NCBI GenBank assembly: GCA_902786565.1
Contig: CADACW010000015.1
Location: 1-59,404 of the forward strand
Length of the DNA stretch: 59,404 bases
Reading direction: 5' to 3'
Source: an uncultured Prevotellaceae bacterium
GTDB lineage: Bacteria; Bacteroidota; Bacteroidia; Bacteroidales; Bacteroidaceae
Below, in pieces: positions 32,669 to 41,350 of the stretch. The translations under genes and the position numbers were made by a program. The number at the start of each line of letters is the position of its first letter. Positions within the stretch are counted from its first letter, which is position 1. Below the pieces are notes generated by a model, which worked only from the letters and a program-made list of their open reading frames with translations, was not told where the DNA came from and ran no database searches.

Positions 32669-34319
32669 ATTTGACCCCACACGGGGCCCAGGGCTTGAGG
32701 GTCTTGAAGAAGTCGTTTCCCTTGTCGTCGACCAGGATGAAGGCGGGGAAGTCTTCCACGTCAATCTTCCAGATGGCCTCCATGCCCAGTTCGGGATACT
32801 CCACACACTCTATCGACTTGATGCTCGACTGCGAGAGCACGGCAGCCACGCCGCCTATGGAGCCCAGGTAGAAGCCGCCGTGCTTGCGGCAGGCCTCGGT
32901 CACCACGTCGCTGCGGTTGCCCTTGGCAATCATCACCAGCGATGCGCCCAGGCTCTGGAACTCGTCCACGTAGGGGTCCATGCGGTTGGCAGTGGTCGGT
33001 CCCATTGAGCCGCAGGGATAGCCCTTGGGCGTCTTGGCGGGTCCGGCATAGAGCACGGGGTACTTCTTGAAGTATTCGGGCATCTCTTCGCCGGCGTCGA
33101 TGCGTGCCTTCAGCTTGGCGTGGGCAATGTCGCGGGCCACGATGATGGTGCCCTTCAGGTTGACGCGGGTGGAGACGGGATACTTCGACAGTTCTTGGCG
33201 CACCTTGTCGATGCCCTCGTTCAGGTCGATGGTGATGGTGTTCTGGCCCTCGCCGGCCTTTGCAAACTCGGCAGGAATGAGTTCCGAGGGGTTGGCGTCC
33301 ATCTTCTCCAGCCAGATGCCGTCGGCATTGATCTTGGCCTTGATGTTGCGGTCGGCCGAACAGCTCACGCCCATGCCGATGGGGCAGGAAGCGCCGTGGC
33401 GGGGCAGGCGCACCACGCGGATGTCGTGGGCCAGATACTTGCCGCCGAACTGAGCGCCCAGCCCAATCTTGTGGGCCTCGTCCAGCAATTTCTGCTCCAG
33501 GTCCACGTCGCGGAAGGCGCGGCCCGTCTCGTCGCCGGTGGTGGGCAGCGAGTCGTAGTACTTGATGCTGGCCAGCTTGACCGTGAGCAGGTTCTTCTCG
33601 GCCGAAGTGCCGCCGATGACGAATGCGATGTGATAGGGCGGGCAGGCAGCCGTGCCCAGGCTCTTCATCTTCTCGACGAGGAAGGGAATCAGCGTGCCCT
33701 CGTTCTGGATGGTGGCCTTGGTCATGGGGTAGAAGTAGGTCTTGTTGGCACTTCCGCCGCCTTTTGCCACAAAGACGAATCGGTATTCGGCGCCCTCGGT
33801 GGCCTCGATGTCAATCTGTGCGGGCAGGTTGCAGCGTGTGTTCACCTCGTCGTACATGGTCAGGGGTGCATTCTGCGAATAGCGCAGATTGTCCTGCGTG
33901 AAGGTGTTGTAGACGCCCAGCGAGAGTGCCTCCTCATCTTCAAATCCTGTCCATACCTGCTGGCCCTTCTCGCCGTGGATGATGGCTGTGCCGGTGTCCT
34001 GGCAGAAGGGCAGGATGCCGCGGGCAGCCACCTCGGCGTTGCGCAGGAACTGCAGGGCCACATACTTGTCGTTCTCCGATGCCTCCGGGTCGCTCAGGAT
34101 GGCGGCCACCTGCAGGTTGTGCTCGCGGCGCAGCATGAACTCCACATCGTGGAAGGCCTGCTGTGCCAGCAGCGTGAGGGCCTCTTTCGAGACCTTGATG
34201 ATTGGCTTGCCCTCGAAGTCGGCGGTTGTCACGCCTTCCTTGGTCAGGAGCCGGTACTCAGTCTTGTCTTCGCCCAACTGGAACATTGGGGCGTACTTGA
34301 ATGTTGGTGTTGTTGCCAT
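32667..34319 (-). CDS. Class I fumarate hydratase (iron-sulfur)
   Basis: 550 residues. Start 34319 ([20 protein letters not shown]) is chosen over an ATG 30 bp upstream. The three cluster cysteines appear in [34 protein letters not shown] and [20 protein letters not shown]. The C-terminal domain includes [20 protein letters not shown]. It is an oxygen-sensitive 4Fe-4S enzyme that interconverts fumarate and malate in the branched TCA pathway of anaerobic Bacteroidetes. TACTTTTG (34347-34354) with CTTG 20 nt upstream, on the minus strand, fits the promoter. Confidence 0.93.
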   Translation of the reverse strand: MATTPTFKYAPMFQLGEDKTEYRLLTKEGVTTADFEGKPIIKVSKEALTLLAQQAFHDVEFMLRREHNLQVAAILSDPEASENDKYVALQFLRNAEVAARGILPFCQDTGTAIIHGEKGQQVWTGFEDEEALSLGVYNTFTQDNLRYSQNAPLTMYDEVNTRCNLPAQIDIEATEGAEYRFVFVAKGGGSANKTYFYPMTKATIQNEGTLIPFLVEKMKSLGTAACPPYHIAFVIGGTSAEKNLLTVKLASIKYYDSLPTTGDETGRAFRDVDLEQKLLDEAHKIGLGAQFGGKYLAHDIRVVRLPRHGASCPIGMGVSCSADRNIKAKINADGIWLEKMDANPSELIPAEFAKAGEGQNTITIDLNEGIDKVRQELSKYPVSTRVNLKGTIIVARDIAHAKLKARIDAGEEMPEYFKKYPVLYAGPAKTPKGYPCGSMGPTTANRMDPYVDEFQSLGASLVMIAKGNRSDVVTEACRKHGGFYLGSIGGVAAVLSQSSIKSIECVEYPELGMEAIWKIDVEDFPAFILVDDKGNDFFKTLKPWAPCGVK

Positions 34320-34346
34320 AATTGTTCTGGTTAATATATTCGCCGA

Positions 34347-34377
34347 CAAAAGTACCGAAAAAAACTAAAACGTGCAA
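34347..34377 (-). promoter_or_regulatory. Promoter of the fumarase gene
   Basis: Minus strand: TTG (complement of 34375-34377), a 20-nt spacer and TACTTTTG (complement of 34347-34354), 28 bp before the start codon. Confidence 0.6.
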
Positions 34378-34436
34378 GAAAGTTCGCAAAAAAATACATT
34401 GCCAGGAATTAATTTACTGAAGATTCACCTAATTGT

Positions 34437-34467
34437 TTTGAGGTATCAGAAAATAGTGCTACCTTTG
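34437..34467 (+). promoter_or_regulatory. Promoter of the pectate-lyase-like gene
   Basis: TTTG at 34437-34440, a 19-nt spacer and TACCTTTG at 34460-34467: a full match, 40 bp before ATG 34507. It rules out the longer in-frame start at 34372. Confidence 0.75.
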
Positions 34468-34506
34468 CAGGCGTTATTGAAAACTAAACGAAAAACCGAA
34501 ACGACT

Positions 34507-36714
34507 ATGAACATTTCAAGATTTCTGCTGGCTTCGCTGTGTGTGATGGGGAGCTATGCGGCTGTGGCCCAGACCGAACAATTGCCGGCCTTTCCGGGGG
34601 CCGAGGGCTTCGGACGCTATACCACCGGCGGCCGGGGCGGCTACGTCTATCACGTGACCAGCCTGGCCGACGACAACTCGGCGGGAACGCTGCGCTGGGC
34701 CAACAGGCAGAAAGGGCCGCGCACCATCGTCTTCGACGTGTCGGGCACCATCTACCTGAAGTCGGCCCTGAAGATTGCCAACAACACCACCATTGCCGGG
34801 CAGACGGCCCCCGGCGGCGGCATCTGTCTGGCCGACTTCCCCGTGACGTTGGGGTCAAACGTGATTTGCCGCTATATGCGCTTCAGGCTGGGCAACCGGC
34901 AGGTGGACAAGCACGAGGGCGACGGGCTGGGGTCGATGGACGACAACAACATCATCGTGGACCACTGCTCAGTCTCGTGGAGCATCGACGAGTGCCTGTC
35001 CATCTACGGCGGCAGAAACCTGACGGCGCAATGGTGCCTGGTGGCGCAGAGCCTGGTCAACTCGGGCCACTCGAAGGGCGCTCATGGCTATGGCGGCAAC
35101 TGGGGCGGCGCAGGCTGCTCGTTCCACCACAACCTGATAGCCCACCACACCAGCCGCACACCACGCCTCGGCCCGCGGCAGGGCACGCAGACCGACGAGC
35201 GCATGGACATGCGCAACAATGTAATCTACAACTGGGGCGGCAACGGCTGCTACGGCGGTGAAGGCATGAAGGTGAACATTGTGAACAACTACTACAAGCC
35301 CGGACCCGCCACTCTGAAGCGCAACACCACCATCCAGCAGCGCATTGCAGGCATAGGCATACGCACCACCAGCTACTGCCAGAACAGCGACGGCTCATGG
35401 AACGGATGGTACCCGATGTGGCACGTCTGGGGCAAATTTTATGTCGCAGGCAATGTGAACACCCGACACAGCAACGTGACCAAAGACAACTGGACATACG
35501 GCATGTACAACCAAATCACCAATGGCGCCGGCGTGGACAACACTTACACCCAGGCCACCAAGGACACCATGCGCATCGGCGAGCCCATACCCTACGTGGC
35601 GGTGACCACCCACAGCGCGGAAATGGCTTACGAAAAGGTGCTGCAGTTTGCCGGGGCGTCGCTCCACCGTGACGCTCTCGACGAGCTGGTGGCGGACGAT
35701 GTGGCCAACGGCAAGGCCACTATGACCGGTTCGGGTCTGGACAGCGGCTTCATCAACTCGCAGGACGACGTCAAGTCGGCCATCCCTTCCGTCTGGCCGG
35801 TGCTGGAGCAGGGCCAGGCCCCGAAGGACACCGACGGCGACGGCATGCCAGACGAGTGGGAGACGGCCCACGGACTGAACGCCAACGATGCCGCCGACGG
35901 CAACCAGAAAGGCGAGGGCGGCTATACCAACCTGGAAGTCTACCTGAACGGCATTGTGGCCCATATCACCGCCGCCCAGAATGAAGGGGGCGAGCAGACG
36001 GGATATATAGAGGAGGTGATAGTGCCGGGCGACGACAATGAGCCGGGCAAGACGCTCGTAGGTGCCGGAAGCGTCAACTGGAAACTGGATGCCGGCAATG
36101 CCGGGCAGACAGCCACATACGCAGACCAAATTGCCGATGAAATTGGCAAAAACAGCATCACACTGGGCAGCAACATCAGCTATGGCGGCACGCAGGCCAT
36201 CACCGGCGCCGGACGAATCACGAAGTTCCAGTCGGCTGTCAAGAACGAGGCCCTGGCCAACGACGGCAATGCCGTGGCGTTCAGTTTCACCATGGCCGAC
36301 GGCTACTTCTTCCGCCCCACCAAGGTGGCCTTTTATGCCTGCCGCTGCGGCACCGACGGCGGACGGCTGGACATCTACTGGCAGACGCCCGACGAGAAAA
36401 AAGAACTGGAACTGGGCCTGACCCCGGAGCGCAACAACAACTATACGGCCTTTGAAAAGGAAATCAACACCGTGGGCTCTGCTTCGGGCACCAGCAGTCT
36501 GGTTTGCCATATCCTCAGTCTGGGCACCGGCAAAGCCATCGCCATTGGCAATGTCAGCATCAGCGGCGAGGTGAAAAGCGAGACCGATGGAATCGCCGAA
36601 ATCAGGCGGGTGACCCTTGGGGGCGGCCGGTTCTACAACTTGCAGGGCATGGGCGTGGCCCATCCCTCGAAGGGAATTTATATCCGGGATGGCAAGAAGG
36701 TGATGGTGAAATGA
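34507..36714 (+). CDS. Secreted pectate-lyase-like (right-handed beta-helix) protein
   Basis: 735 residues with a signal peptide (ISRFLLASLCVMGSYAAVAQ). The opening AFPGAEGFGRYTTGGRGG is the classical start of Bacteroidetes pectate lyases of the PL1 type, followed by beta-helix turns with VFDVSGTIYLKSALKIANNT, TIAGQTAPGGGICL, NNIIVDHCSVSWSIDECLSI and FHHNLIAHHTSRTPRLGPRQ (the histidine/arginine-rich catalytic area). Beyond residue 490 lies a calcium-like DTDGDGMPDEWE loop and a beta-sandwich, then the tail FYNLQGMGVAHPSKGIYIRD. It probably degrades pectin outside the cell; exact specificity is unknown. Confidence 0.8.
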   Translation: MNISRFLLASLCVMGSYAAVAQTEQLPAFPGAEGFGRYTTGGRGGYVYHVTSLADDNSAGTLRWANRQKGPRTIVFDVSGTIYLKSALKIANNTTIAGQTAPGGGICLADFPVTLGSNVICRYMRFRLGNRQVDKHEGDGLGSMDDNNIIVDHCSVSWSIDECLSIYGGRNLTAQWCLVAQSLVNSGHSKGAHGYGGNWGGAGCSFHHNLIAHHTSRTPRLGPRQGTQTDERMDMRNNVIYNWGGNGCYGGEGMKVNIVNNYYKPGPATLKRNTTIQQRIAGIGIRTTSYCQNSDGSWNGWYPMWHVWGKFYVAGNVNTRHSNVTKDNWTYGMYNQITNGAGVDNTYTQATKDTMRIGEPIPYVAVTTHSAEMAYEKVLQFAGASLHRDALDELVADDVANGKATMTGSGLDSGFINSQDDVKSAIPSVWPVLEQGQAPKDTDGDGMPDEWETAHGLNANDAADGNQKGEGGYTNLEVYLNGIVAHITAAQNEGGEQTGYIEEVIVPGDDNEPGKTLVGAGSVNWKLDAGNAGQTATYADQIADEIGKNSITLGSNISYGGTQAITGAGRITKFQSAVKNEALANDGNAVAFSFTMADGYFFRPTKVAFYACRCGTDGGRLDIYWQTPDEKKELELGLTPERNNNYTAFEKEINTVGSASGTSSLVCHILSLGTGKAIAIGNVSISGEVKSETDGIAEIRRVTLGGGRFYNLQGMGVAHPSKGIYIRDGKKVMVK

Positions 36715-36747
36715 AAAACGCGGGCTGTAGAGGCCCGCGTTTTTCAT
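36711..36747. terminator. Bidirectional intrinsic terminator
   Basis: ATGAAAAACGCGGGC (36711-36725) pairs perfectly over 15 bp with GCCCGCGTTTTTCAT (36733-36747) across a 7-nt loop, with T-runs on both strands. It separates the pectate-lyase-like gene (its stop lies inside the stem) from the convergent GH43 gene that ends the dcw operon. Confidence 0.9.
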
Positions 36748-36765
36748 TTCTTGTGTTTCTGCGTC

Positions 36766-37728
36766 TTAGTTGGTCGGCGTGACGGGCTTGATGCGTCCGT
36801 CCTTGTCGAACTCCAGAGGGTCTATGCACACCTCGCGGTGGAAACCCGGGCCGTCCTTCTTGTCGAGATAGGCCGGATTGATGCGGTGGTAGACAATGTA
36901 CCACTTGTCCTTGCCGGGAATCTGCAGCACGCTGTTGTGGGCCGGGCCGTAGATGTGCTGGTCGGGCCGCTGCTGCAGGATGACAGGCTGGTCGGCCACC
37001 TTGATGGGCCCTAAGGGGCTGTCGCTGGTGCCGTAGGCCACGTGGTAGTTGGGCGAGCCCGTGTCGTCGACGCTCCAGAGGAAATAGTAGACGCCCTTGC
37101 GCTTGAACACGTAGGTGCCCTCGCGGTAGGCGTAGTCCTGCAGGGTGCCTCCGCGTGGTGTCATGCGGACAATGGTGGTGGTGTCGATAGAGGTCATGTC
37201 GGCATTCAGCTTGGCGCCGGCCATGTAGCCATTGCCCCAGTAGAGGTAGCTCTGGCCGTCGTCGTCGGTGAAGACGTCGACATCAATCTGCTGCCCGTTT
37301 TTCTGCCCCTCAGGCCGCTTGTCCACGATGGGCCTGCCGAAGTCGGTGAACGGCCCCGTGGGCTTGTCGGCCACGGCCACGCCAATGGCCTTGCGCTCAC
37401 CCTGGTCGCCGCTGTAGTAGAAGTAGAACTTGCCGTTCTTCTTCTCGATGGCGGGTGCCCAGGCGTTGCCCTTGGCCCAACGGGTGTCCTTCTTCAGGTC
37501 GAGGATGATGCCCTCGTACTGCCACCGCTTCAGGTCTTTCGACGAGTAGCAGGTGAAGTAGTAGCCTCCCCATCCGGGTGCGCCGTCGGTGGTGGAGTAG
37601 ATGTAGTAGCGTCCGCCGTCCGCCAGCACTTCCGGGTCGGCGTGCATTTCGGGCAGAATGGGGTTGTGCTGTGCTGTGGCTGTGAGCCCTGCCAGGGCCA
37701 CGAGTGCCGTGGTGAGGAATTTTTTCAT
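36766..37728 (-). CDS. Secreted GH43-like glycosidase, last gene of the dcw operon
   Basis: 320 residues with a signal peptide (KKFLTTALVALAGLTATAQ). GH43 five-blade propeller features: MHADPEVLADGGRYYIYSTT (catalytic base region), GNAWAPAIEKKNGKFYFYYS, QIDVDVFTDDDGQSYLYWGN and a GTYVFKRKGVYYFLWS segment with the acid glutamate just before it (AYREGTYV). Substrates of the family include arabinan and xylan. Its ATG comes one base after the ftsZ stop codon, so it is presumably read through from the dcw operon, which is an unexpected place for a secreted glycosidase. A much longer upstream ATG in the same frame lies inside ftsZ and was not used. Confidence 0.82.
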   Translation of the reverse strand: MKKFLTTALVALAGLTATAQHNPILPEMHADPEVLADGGRYYIYSTTDGAPGWGGYYFTCYSSKDLKRWQYEGIILDLKKDTRWAKGNAWAPAIEKKNGKFYFYYSGDQGERKAIGVAVADKPTGPFTDFGRPIVDKRPEGQKNGQQIDVDVFTDDDGQSYLYWGNGYMAGAKLNADMTSIDTTTIVRMTPRGGTLQDYAYREGTYVFKRKGVYYFLWSVDDTGSPNYHVAYGTSDSPLGPIKVADQPVILQQRPDQHIYGPAHNSVLQIPGKDKWYIVYHRINPAYLDKKDGPGFHREVCIDPLEFDKDGRIKPVTPTN

Positions 37729-37729
37729 A

Positions 37730-39052
37730 TTACACAAAGCTGATGACTCCCTGCTCCACGTCGGGCTGCTCCTGGTGTGGCGGTTCGGGTGTGTTGTTCT
37801 GGCTGCTGATGCTGTTGAGTATCTCCTTGGTGCGCTTGTAGGTGGGTGTCTGCTCCACGTTTGAGATGACGTCGTCGTTGTCCAGGTCTTCAGGAGCGAA
37901 GATGTAGATGTTGGGGCGGCGCTTGTAGCGCTTGGCTGTGTCGGTGTCGCCATAGAAGTGGCCGCGGCGCTCGTCGCGTTTGGCAGCCAGCTCCTGCTCC
38001 TCGGCCAGTCGGTTGGCCTCTTCGCGGGTCTGCTGCTTGGCCAGTCGCTCCTCCATGCCGTCCACGTTCTGCATGCCGAAGCCCGTGGCCAGGATGGTCA
38101 CCTTGACGCGCTTGCCCAGTTCGGGGTCGACGGCCACGCCCCACTTGAAGACGAAGTCGTTGCCGAAGCGGTCCATAAATTCGTGCACGTAGTTCATCTC
38201 CTCCATCATGAAGTTGTCTTTCGAGTCCTTCTGGTGCGAGAACGAGATGTTGAGCAGAATCTTCTTCGAGTTGAAGATGTCGTTGTCGTTGAGCAGAGGC
38301 GAGTTGAGGGCATCGTCGATGGCCTTCTTCACGCGGTCTTCGCCCTCGCCGTAGCCGGTCGACATGATGGCCACACCGCCGTCCTGCAGCACCGTCTTCA
38401 CATCGTTGAAGTCGAGGTTCATCGTGCCGTGGAGGGTGATGATTTCGGCAATCGACTTGGCAGCCACCGAGAGTGTGTCGTCGGCCTTTCCGAAGGCATC
38501 GAGGAACGACAGTTCGGGATAGATTTCGCGCAGACGCTCGTTGTTGATGACGAGCAGGGCGTCGACGTGCTTCGACATTTCCTCCACGCCGTCCAGGGCC
38601 TGGTCAATCTTCTTGTTGCCCTCGAAGCGGAAGGGGATGGTGACGATGCCCACGGTGAGGATGTCCATCTCTTTCGACACGCGGGCGATGACGGGAGCGG
38701 CGCCAGTGCCTGTGCCGCCGCCCATGCCGGCTGTGATGAAGGCCATGCGGGTGCCGTCGTTCAGCATGTTGCGTATGTCGTCGAGGCTCTCTTCGGCAGC
38801 GGCGCGGGCCTTCTCCGGGCGGTTGCCGGCGCCGAGGCCCTCCTTGCCGAGCTGCAGTTTGACCGGCACGGGCGAGTCGTTGAGTGCCTGATTGTCGGTG
38901 TTACACACTACGAAGGTCACGTCGTGGATGCCTTCCTTGTACATGTGGTTTACAGCGTTGCCTCCACCGCCGCCTACGCCGATGACCTTGATGATGCTGT
39001 GCTTCTCTTCGGGTATCCCGAAGTCGAGTATTTCGTTGTTGTCCATTGTCAA
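37730..39052 (-). CDS. ftsZ: Cell division protein FtsZ
   Basis: 440 residues. The tubulin signature GGGTGTGAAP is at residues 111-120, with IKVIGVGGGGGNAVNHM near the start and the T7-type NLDFNDVKTVL. Beyond residue 330 is a charged linker (EERLAKQQTREEANRLAEEQ), RPNIYIFAPEDLDND and the tail DVEQGVISFV. FtsZ polymerises with GTP into the Z-ring. It lies 63 bp after ftsA and ends one base before the GH43-like gene. The start could also be the ATG two codons later. Confidence 0.97.
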   Translation of the reverse strand: MTMDNNEILDFGIPEEKHSIIKVIGVGGGGGNAVNHMYKEGIHDVTFVVCNTDNQALNDSPVPVKLQLGKEGLGAGNRPEKARAAAEESLDDIRNMLNDGTRMAFITAGMGGGTGTGAAPVIARVSKEMDILTVGIVTIPFRFEGNKKIDQALDGVEEMSKHVDALLVINNERLREIYPELSFLDAFGKADDTLSVAAKSIAEIITLHGTMNLDFNDVKTVLQDGGVAIMSTGYGEGEDRVKKAIDDALNSPLLNDNDIFNSKKILLNISFSHQKDSKDNFMMEEMNYVHEFMDRFGNDFVFKWGVAVDPELGKRVKVTILATGFGMQNVDGMEERLAKQQTREEANRLAEEQELAAKRDERRGHFYGDTDTAKRYKRRPNIYIFAPEDLDNDDVISNVEQTPTYKRTKEILNSISSQNNTPEPPHQEQPDVEQGVISFV

Positions 39053-39115
39053 ATTGTTTCTGTTGTTTGGGATTTAGGTGTTCAGACGTTTGTTTTTGTG
39101 CTTCCTGTTTTGGGG

Positions 39116-40576
39116 TTATTCGGGCTTTGTAAGGTCGTCGACCCAGCGTCCCAGGCCGCGCTTGGTGCGGTTCCACCAGCTGTTGGCCTTCTTGCGCTGG
39201 CGCTCCTCCTCGGCCAGTCGCTCCTCTTCCTCTTGGCGCAGACGCTCTTCCTCTTCCTTTTTGCGGCGGGCCTCCTCGGCGGCCTTCTCCTCTTCCTGTG
39301 CGGTGCGGATGACGCCCGGGTCGGTCTCGTTGGCCTGGCGCGGTTTGCGGTCGCCGGGCTGCGGCTTCTGGTTCTCCTCGTTGTCGAAGAGGTTGCCGCC
39401 GTTGGGGTCGATGCCGTTGCCGGCGCAGTTGATGTCGCCCTTGATGAGCAGTCCGAGCACGGTGTTGTACATACCGTTCTTGGCCTTCAGCTGGTCGTTG
39501 CTGGTGTTGATGGTGGTAGTGACAAACTTGGCCACGCGCACCTTCTCGATGCGGGTGCTGTTGGTGAAGGCCCGCTCGATGTTCTTCATATTGGCACCGC
39601 CACCGGTCAGGATGATGCCGCCGAGCAGCTTGTCGTAGTATTCTGACGGAATCTGGTAGCGCACGTTCTCGATGATTTCCTCCATGCGGCCCTCGACAAT
39701 CTCGATGAAGCGGCGGCTCTCCACCTGGCGCTCCTGGTCGATGCTGTATTTCAGTGTGGGGTCGATTTCGCTGTTGTCGGTATAGGCCGAGGCATATTTC
39801 AGTTTCATCTTCTCGGCGTCGCTCTCTTCCATCTGCAGCGAGGCGATGTCCTTGGTCACGTTATTGCTGCCCAGGGGGATGACGACGAGGTGGCGCAGCA
39901 CATTCTTCCAATAGACGCTGACAGTGGTGGTGTCGGCACCTATGTCCACCAGTGCGCAGCCGGAGCGTTTCTCGGTCTCTGTCAGCACGGCGTCGGCCAG
40001 TGCCAGCGGGGCCAGGTACATCTCGGCTACATTGATCTTGGCCGTCTCGAAGCAGCGGTTCAGGTTCTGGAAGAACGACTTGCGCTCCAGGATGTTGAGG
40101 AAGTTGCCCTCCAGCCTGTTGGCACGTATGCCCACCGGATCCATCTGGTACTGCGTGTCCACGCGGTACTCCTGCTCGGCCACGTCCAGAATTTTCTGGT
40201 CGGGGTAGTCCAGATTGCGGTTGGCGTCCATCAGCTCGGCCACCATCTCCTGTGTGATGATGGCGTTCTCCTCCAGGTCTCTGACGATGGTGTTGCGCAC
40301 GCTGCGGATGCTCTGTCCGCCCACGCCGACGAACACCTGGGTGATGCGCGTCTTGAGTTGGGCCTCCAGTTTCTTCACGATATTGGTCAGGCACTGTGCC
40401 GTCTTGTCAATGTTGTAGACCACGCCTTTGCGTATGAACGATGCCGCATCTTCCCTGACGACAGCATGCACCGATATGCTGCCGTCGGGCATTTTCTGCC
40501 CTGCAATGCCCGTCACCTTCGATGAGCCGAGCTCTATTGCCACGATAAAGTCTTTCAGTTCATTTTTTGTTGCCAT
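39116..40576 (-). CDS. ftsA: Cell division protein FtsA
   Basis: 486 residues of the actin/HSP70 fold: FIVAIELGSSKVTGIAG (phosphate 1), GCALVDIGADTTTVSVY (phosphate 2) and GGIILTGGGANMKNIERAF (adenosine site). After residue 395 there is a long charged segment (EEEKAAEEARRKKEEEERLR), followed by the terminal amphipathic helix NSWWNRTKRGLGRWVDDLTK that would attach the protein to the membrane. It anchors FtsZ to the inner membrane. The charged linker is longer than in E. coli FtsA. Confidence 0.96.
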   Translation of the reverse strand: MATKNELKDFIVAIELGSSKVTGIAGQKMPDGSISVHAVVREDAASFIRKGVVYNIDKTAQCLTNIVKKLEAQLKTRITQVFVGVGGQSIRSVRNTIVRDLEENAIITQEMVAELMDANRNLDYPDQKILDVAEQEYRVDTQYQMDPVGIRANRLEGNFLNILERKSFFQNLNRCFETAKINVAEMYLAPLALADAVLTETEKRSGCALVDIGADTTTVSVYWKNVLRHLVVIPLGSNNVTKDIASLQMEESDAEKMKLKYASAYTDNSEIDPTLKYSIDQERQVESRRFIEIVEGRMEEIIENVRYQIPSEYYDKLLGGIILTGGGANMKNIERAFTNSTRIEKVRVAKFVTTTINTSNDQLKAKNGMYNTVLGLLIKGDINCAGNGIDPNGGNLFDNEENQKPQPGDRKPRQANETDPGVIRTAQEEEKAAEEARRKKEEEERLRQEEEERLAEEERQRKKANSWWNRTKRGLGRWVDDLTKPE

Positions 40577-40582
40577 AGTATG

Positions 40583-41335
40583 TTACCTTTTTGTTGTTTT
40601 CGTTCGTTTGCAGATAATTTGGTTGTCAAACTCCACGCTGATGCGCTCGTAGTGGTTCCAGCCCGCCACGTTCAGTCCGTAGCGGTAGAACTTTCGCAGC
40701 CGCTGCAGTTTTTTGGCGATGCCGGTGGGCTGGCCCAGGTAGACCACGTGGTTGCCCACGCGGGGGATGAGTTCTACGGAGCCATCGGCCAGCACGTTGA
40801 GCTGTACGGTCTCGTTTCTCCAGAACGTGTCGTTCAGGATGATGTTGGCCAGCGGTGCCAGCACTTTTTCGGCATACTGGCTGCTGATGCTGCCTGTGGC
40901 CACGATGAGGTTGCAGGAGTAGTCGGTGTGGGGCATGGGCTTGCCGTGGGTGTCCACGTAGTAGTCGTTGCCATGGTTGTTCATGACCCTGACCACGGGA
41001 ATGCGCTGCCTGATGTTGACGCTCACGGTGCGGTCCTGTGTCTTGTAGCACTCGGCGTTTTCTATGAGGTCTTCCTTCTCCAGTGCCTCCTCCATGTTGC
41101 GCAGATTGATGTACTCCATCGACTGGCCGATGGGCGAGACGTGGCTGGTGACGAGCATCTGCTTCACCTCGTCGCTGGTGAGGAATCCGGGCATGATGCC
41201 CTCCTCGATGGTGATGTGCACATCGCGGCACACAATCTTCTCATCTGGCCTGTTGAAGGCCATGATGGCCAATACCAGATAGGCGGCCAGCACCACGTTG
41301 AAGCCATAAAACAGGATTTTCTTCCACAACGTCAT
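40583..41335 (-). CDS. ftsQ: Cell division protein FtsQ
   Basis: 250 residues with a single N-terminal membrane helix (ILFYGFNVVLAAYLVLAIMA) and a periplasmic POTRA-like part (DVHITIEEGIMPGFLTSDEV, RNMEEALEKEDLIENAECYK). The central domain includes RIPVVRVMNNHGNDYYVDTH and the C-terminal strand region VYLGQPTGIAKKLQRLRKFY. Similarity to FtsQ is modest, but size, topology and position between murC and ftsA fit. It links FtsL/FtsB to FtsW/FtsI in the divisome. Confidence 0.88.
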   Translation of the reverse strand: MTLWKKILFYGFNVVLAAYLVLAIMAFNRPDEKIVCRDVHITIEEGIMPGFLTSDEVKQMLVTSHVSPIGQSMEYINLRNMEEALEKEDLIENAECYKTQDRTVSVNIRQRIPVVRVMNNHGNDYYVDTHGKPMPHTDYSCNLIVATGSISSQYAEKVLAPLANIILNDTFWRNETVQLNVLADGSVELIPRVGNHVVYLGQPTGIAKKLQRLRKFYRYGLNVAGWNHYERISVEFDNQIICKRTKTTKR

Positions 41336-41350
41336 GTTATTATCGGATTT

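Noticed and set aside
37958-39646. Long plus-strand open frame opposite ftsZ/ftsA
   Set aside because: It is the complement of two certain genes in GC-rich DNA, lacks any family motif and spans the ftsZ-ftsA gap.
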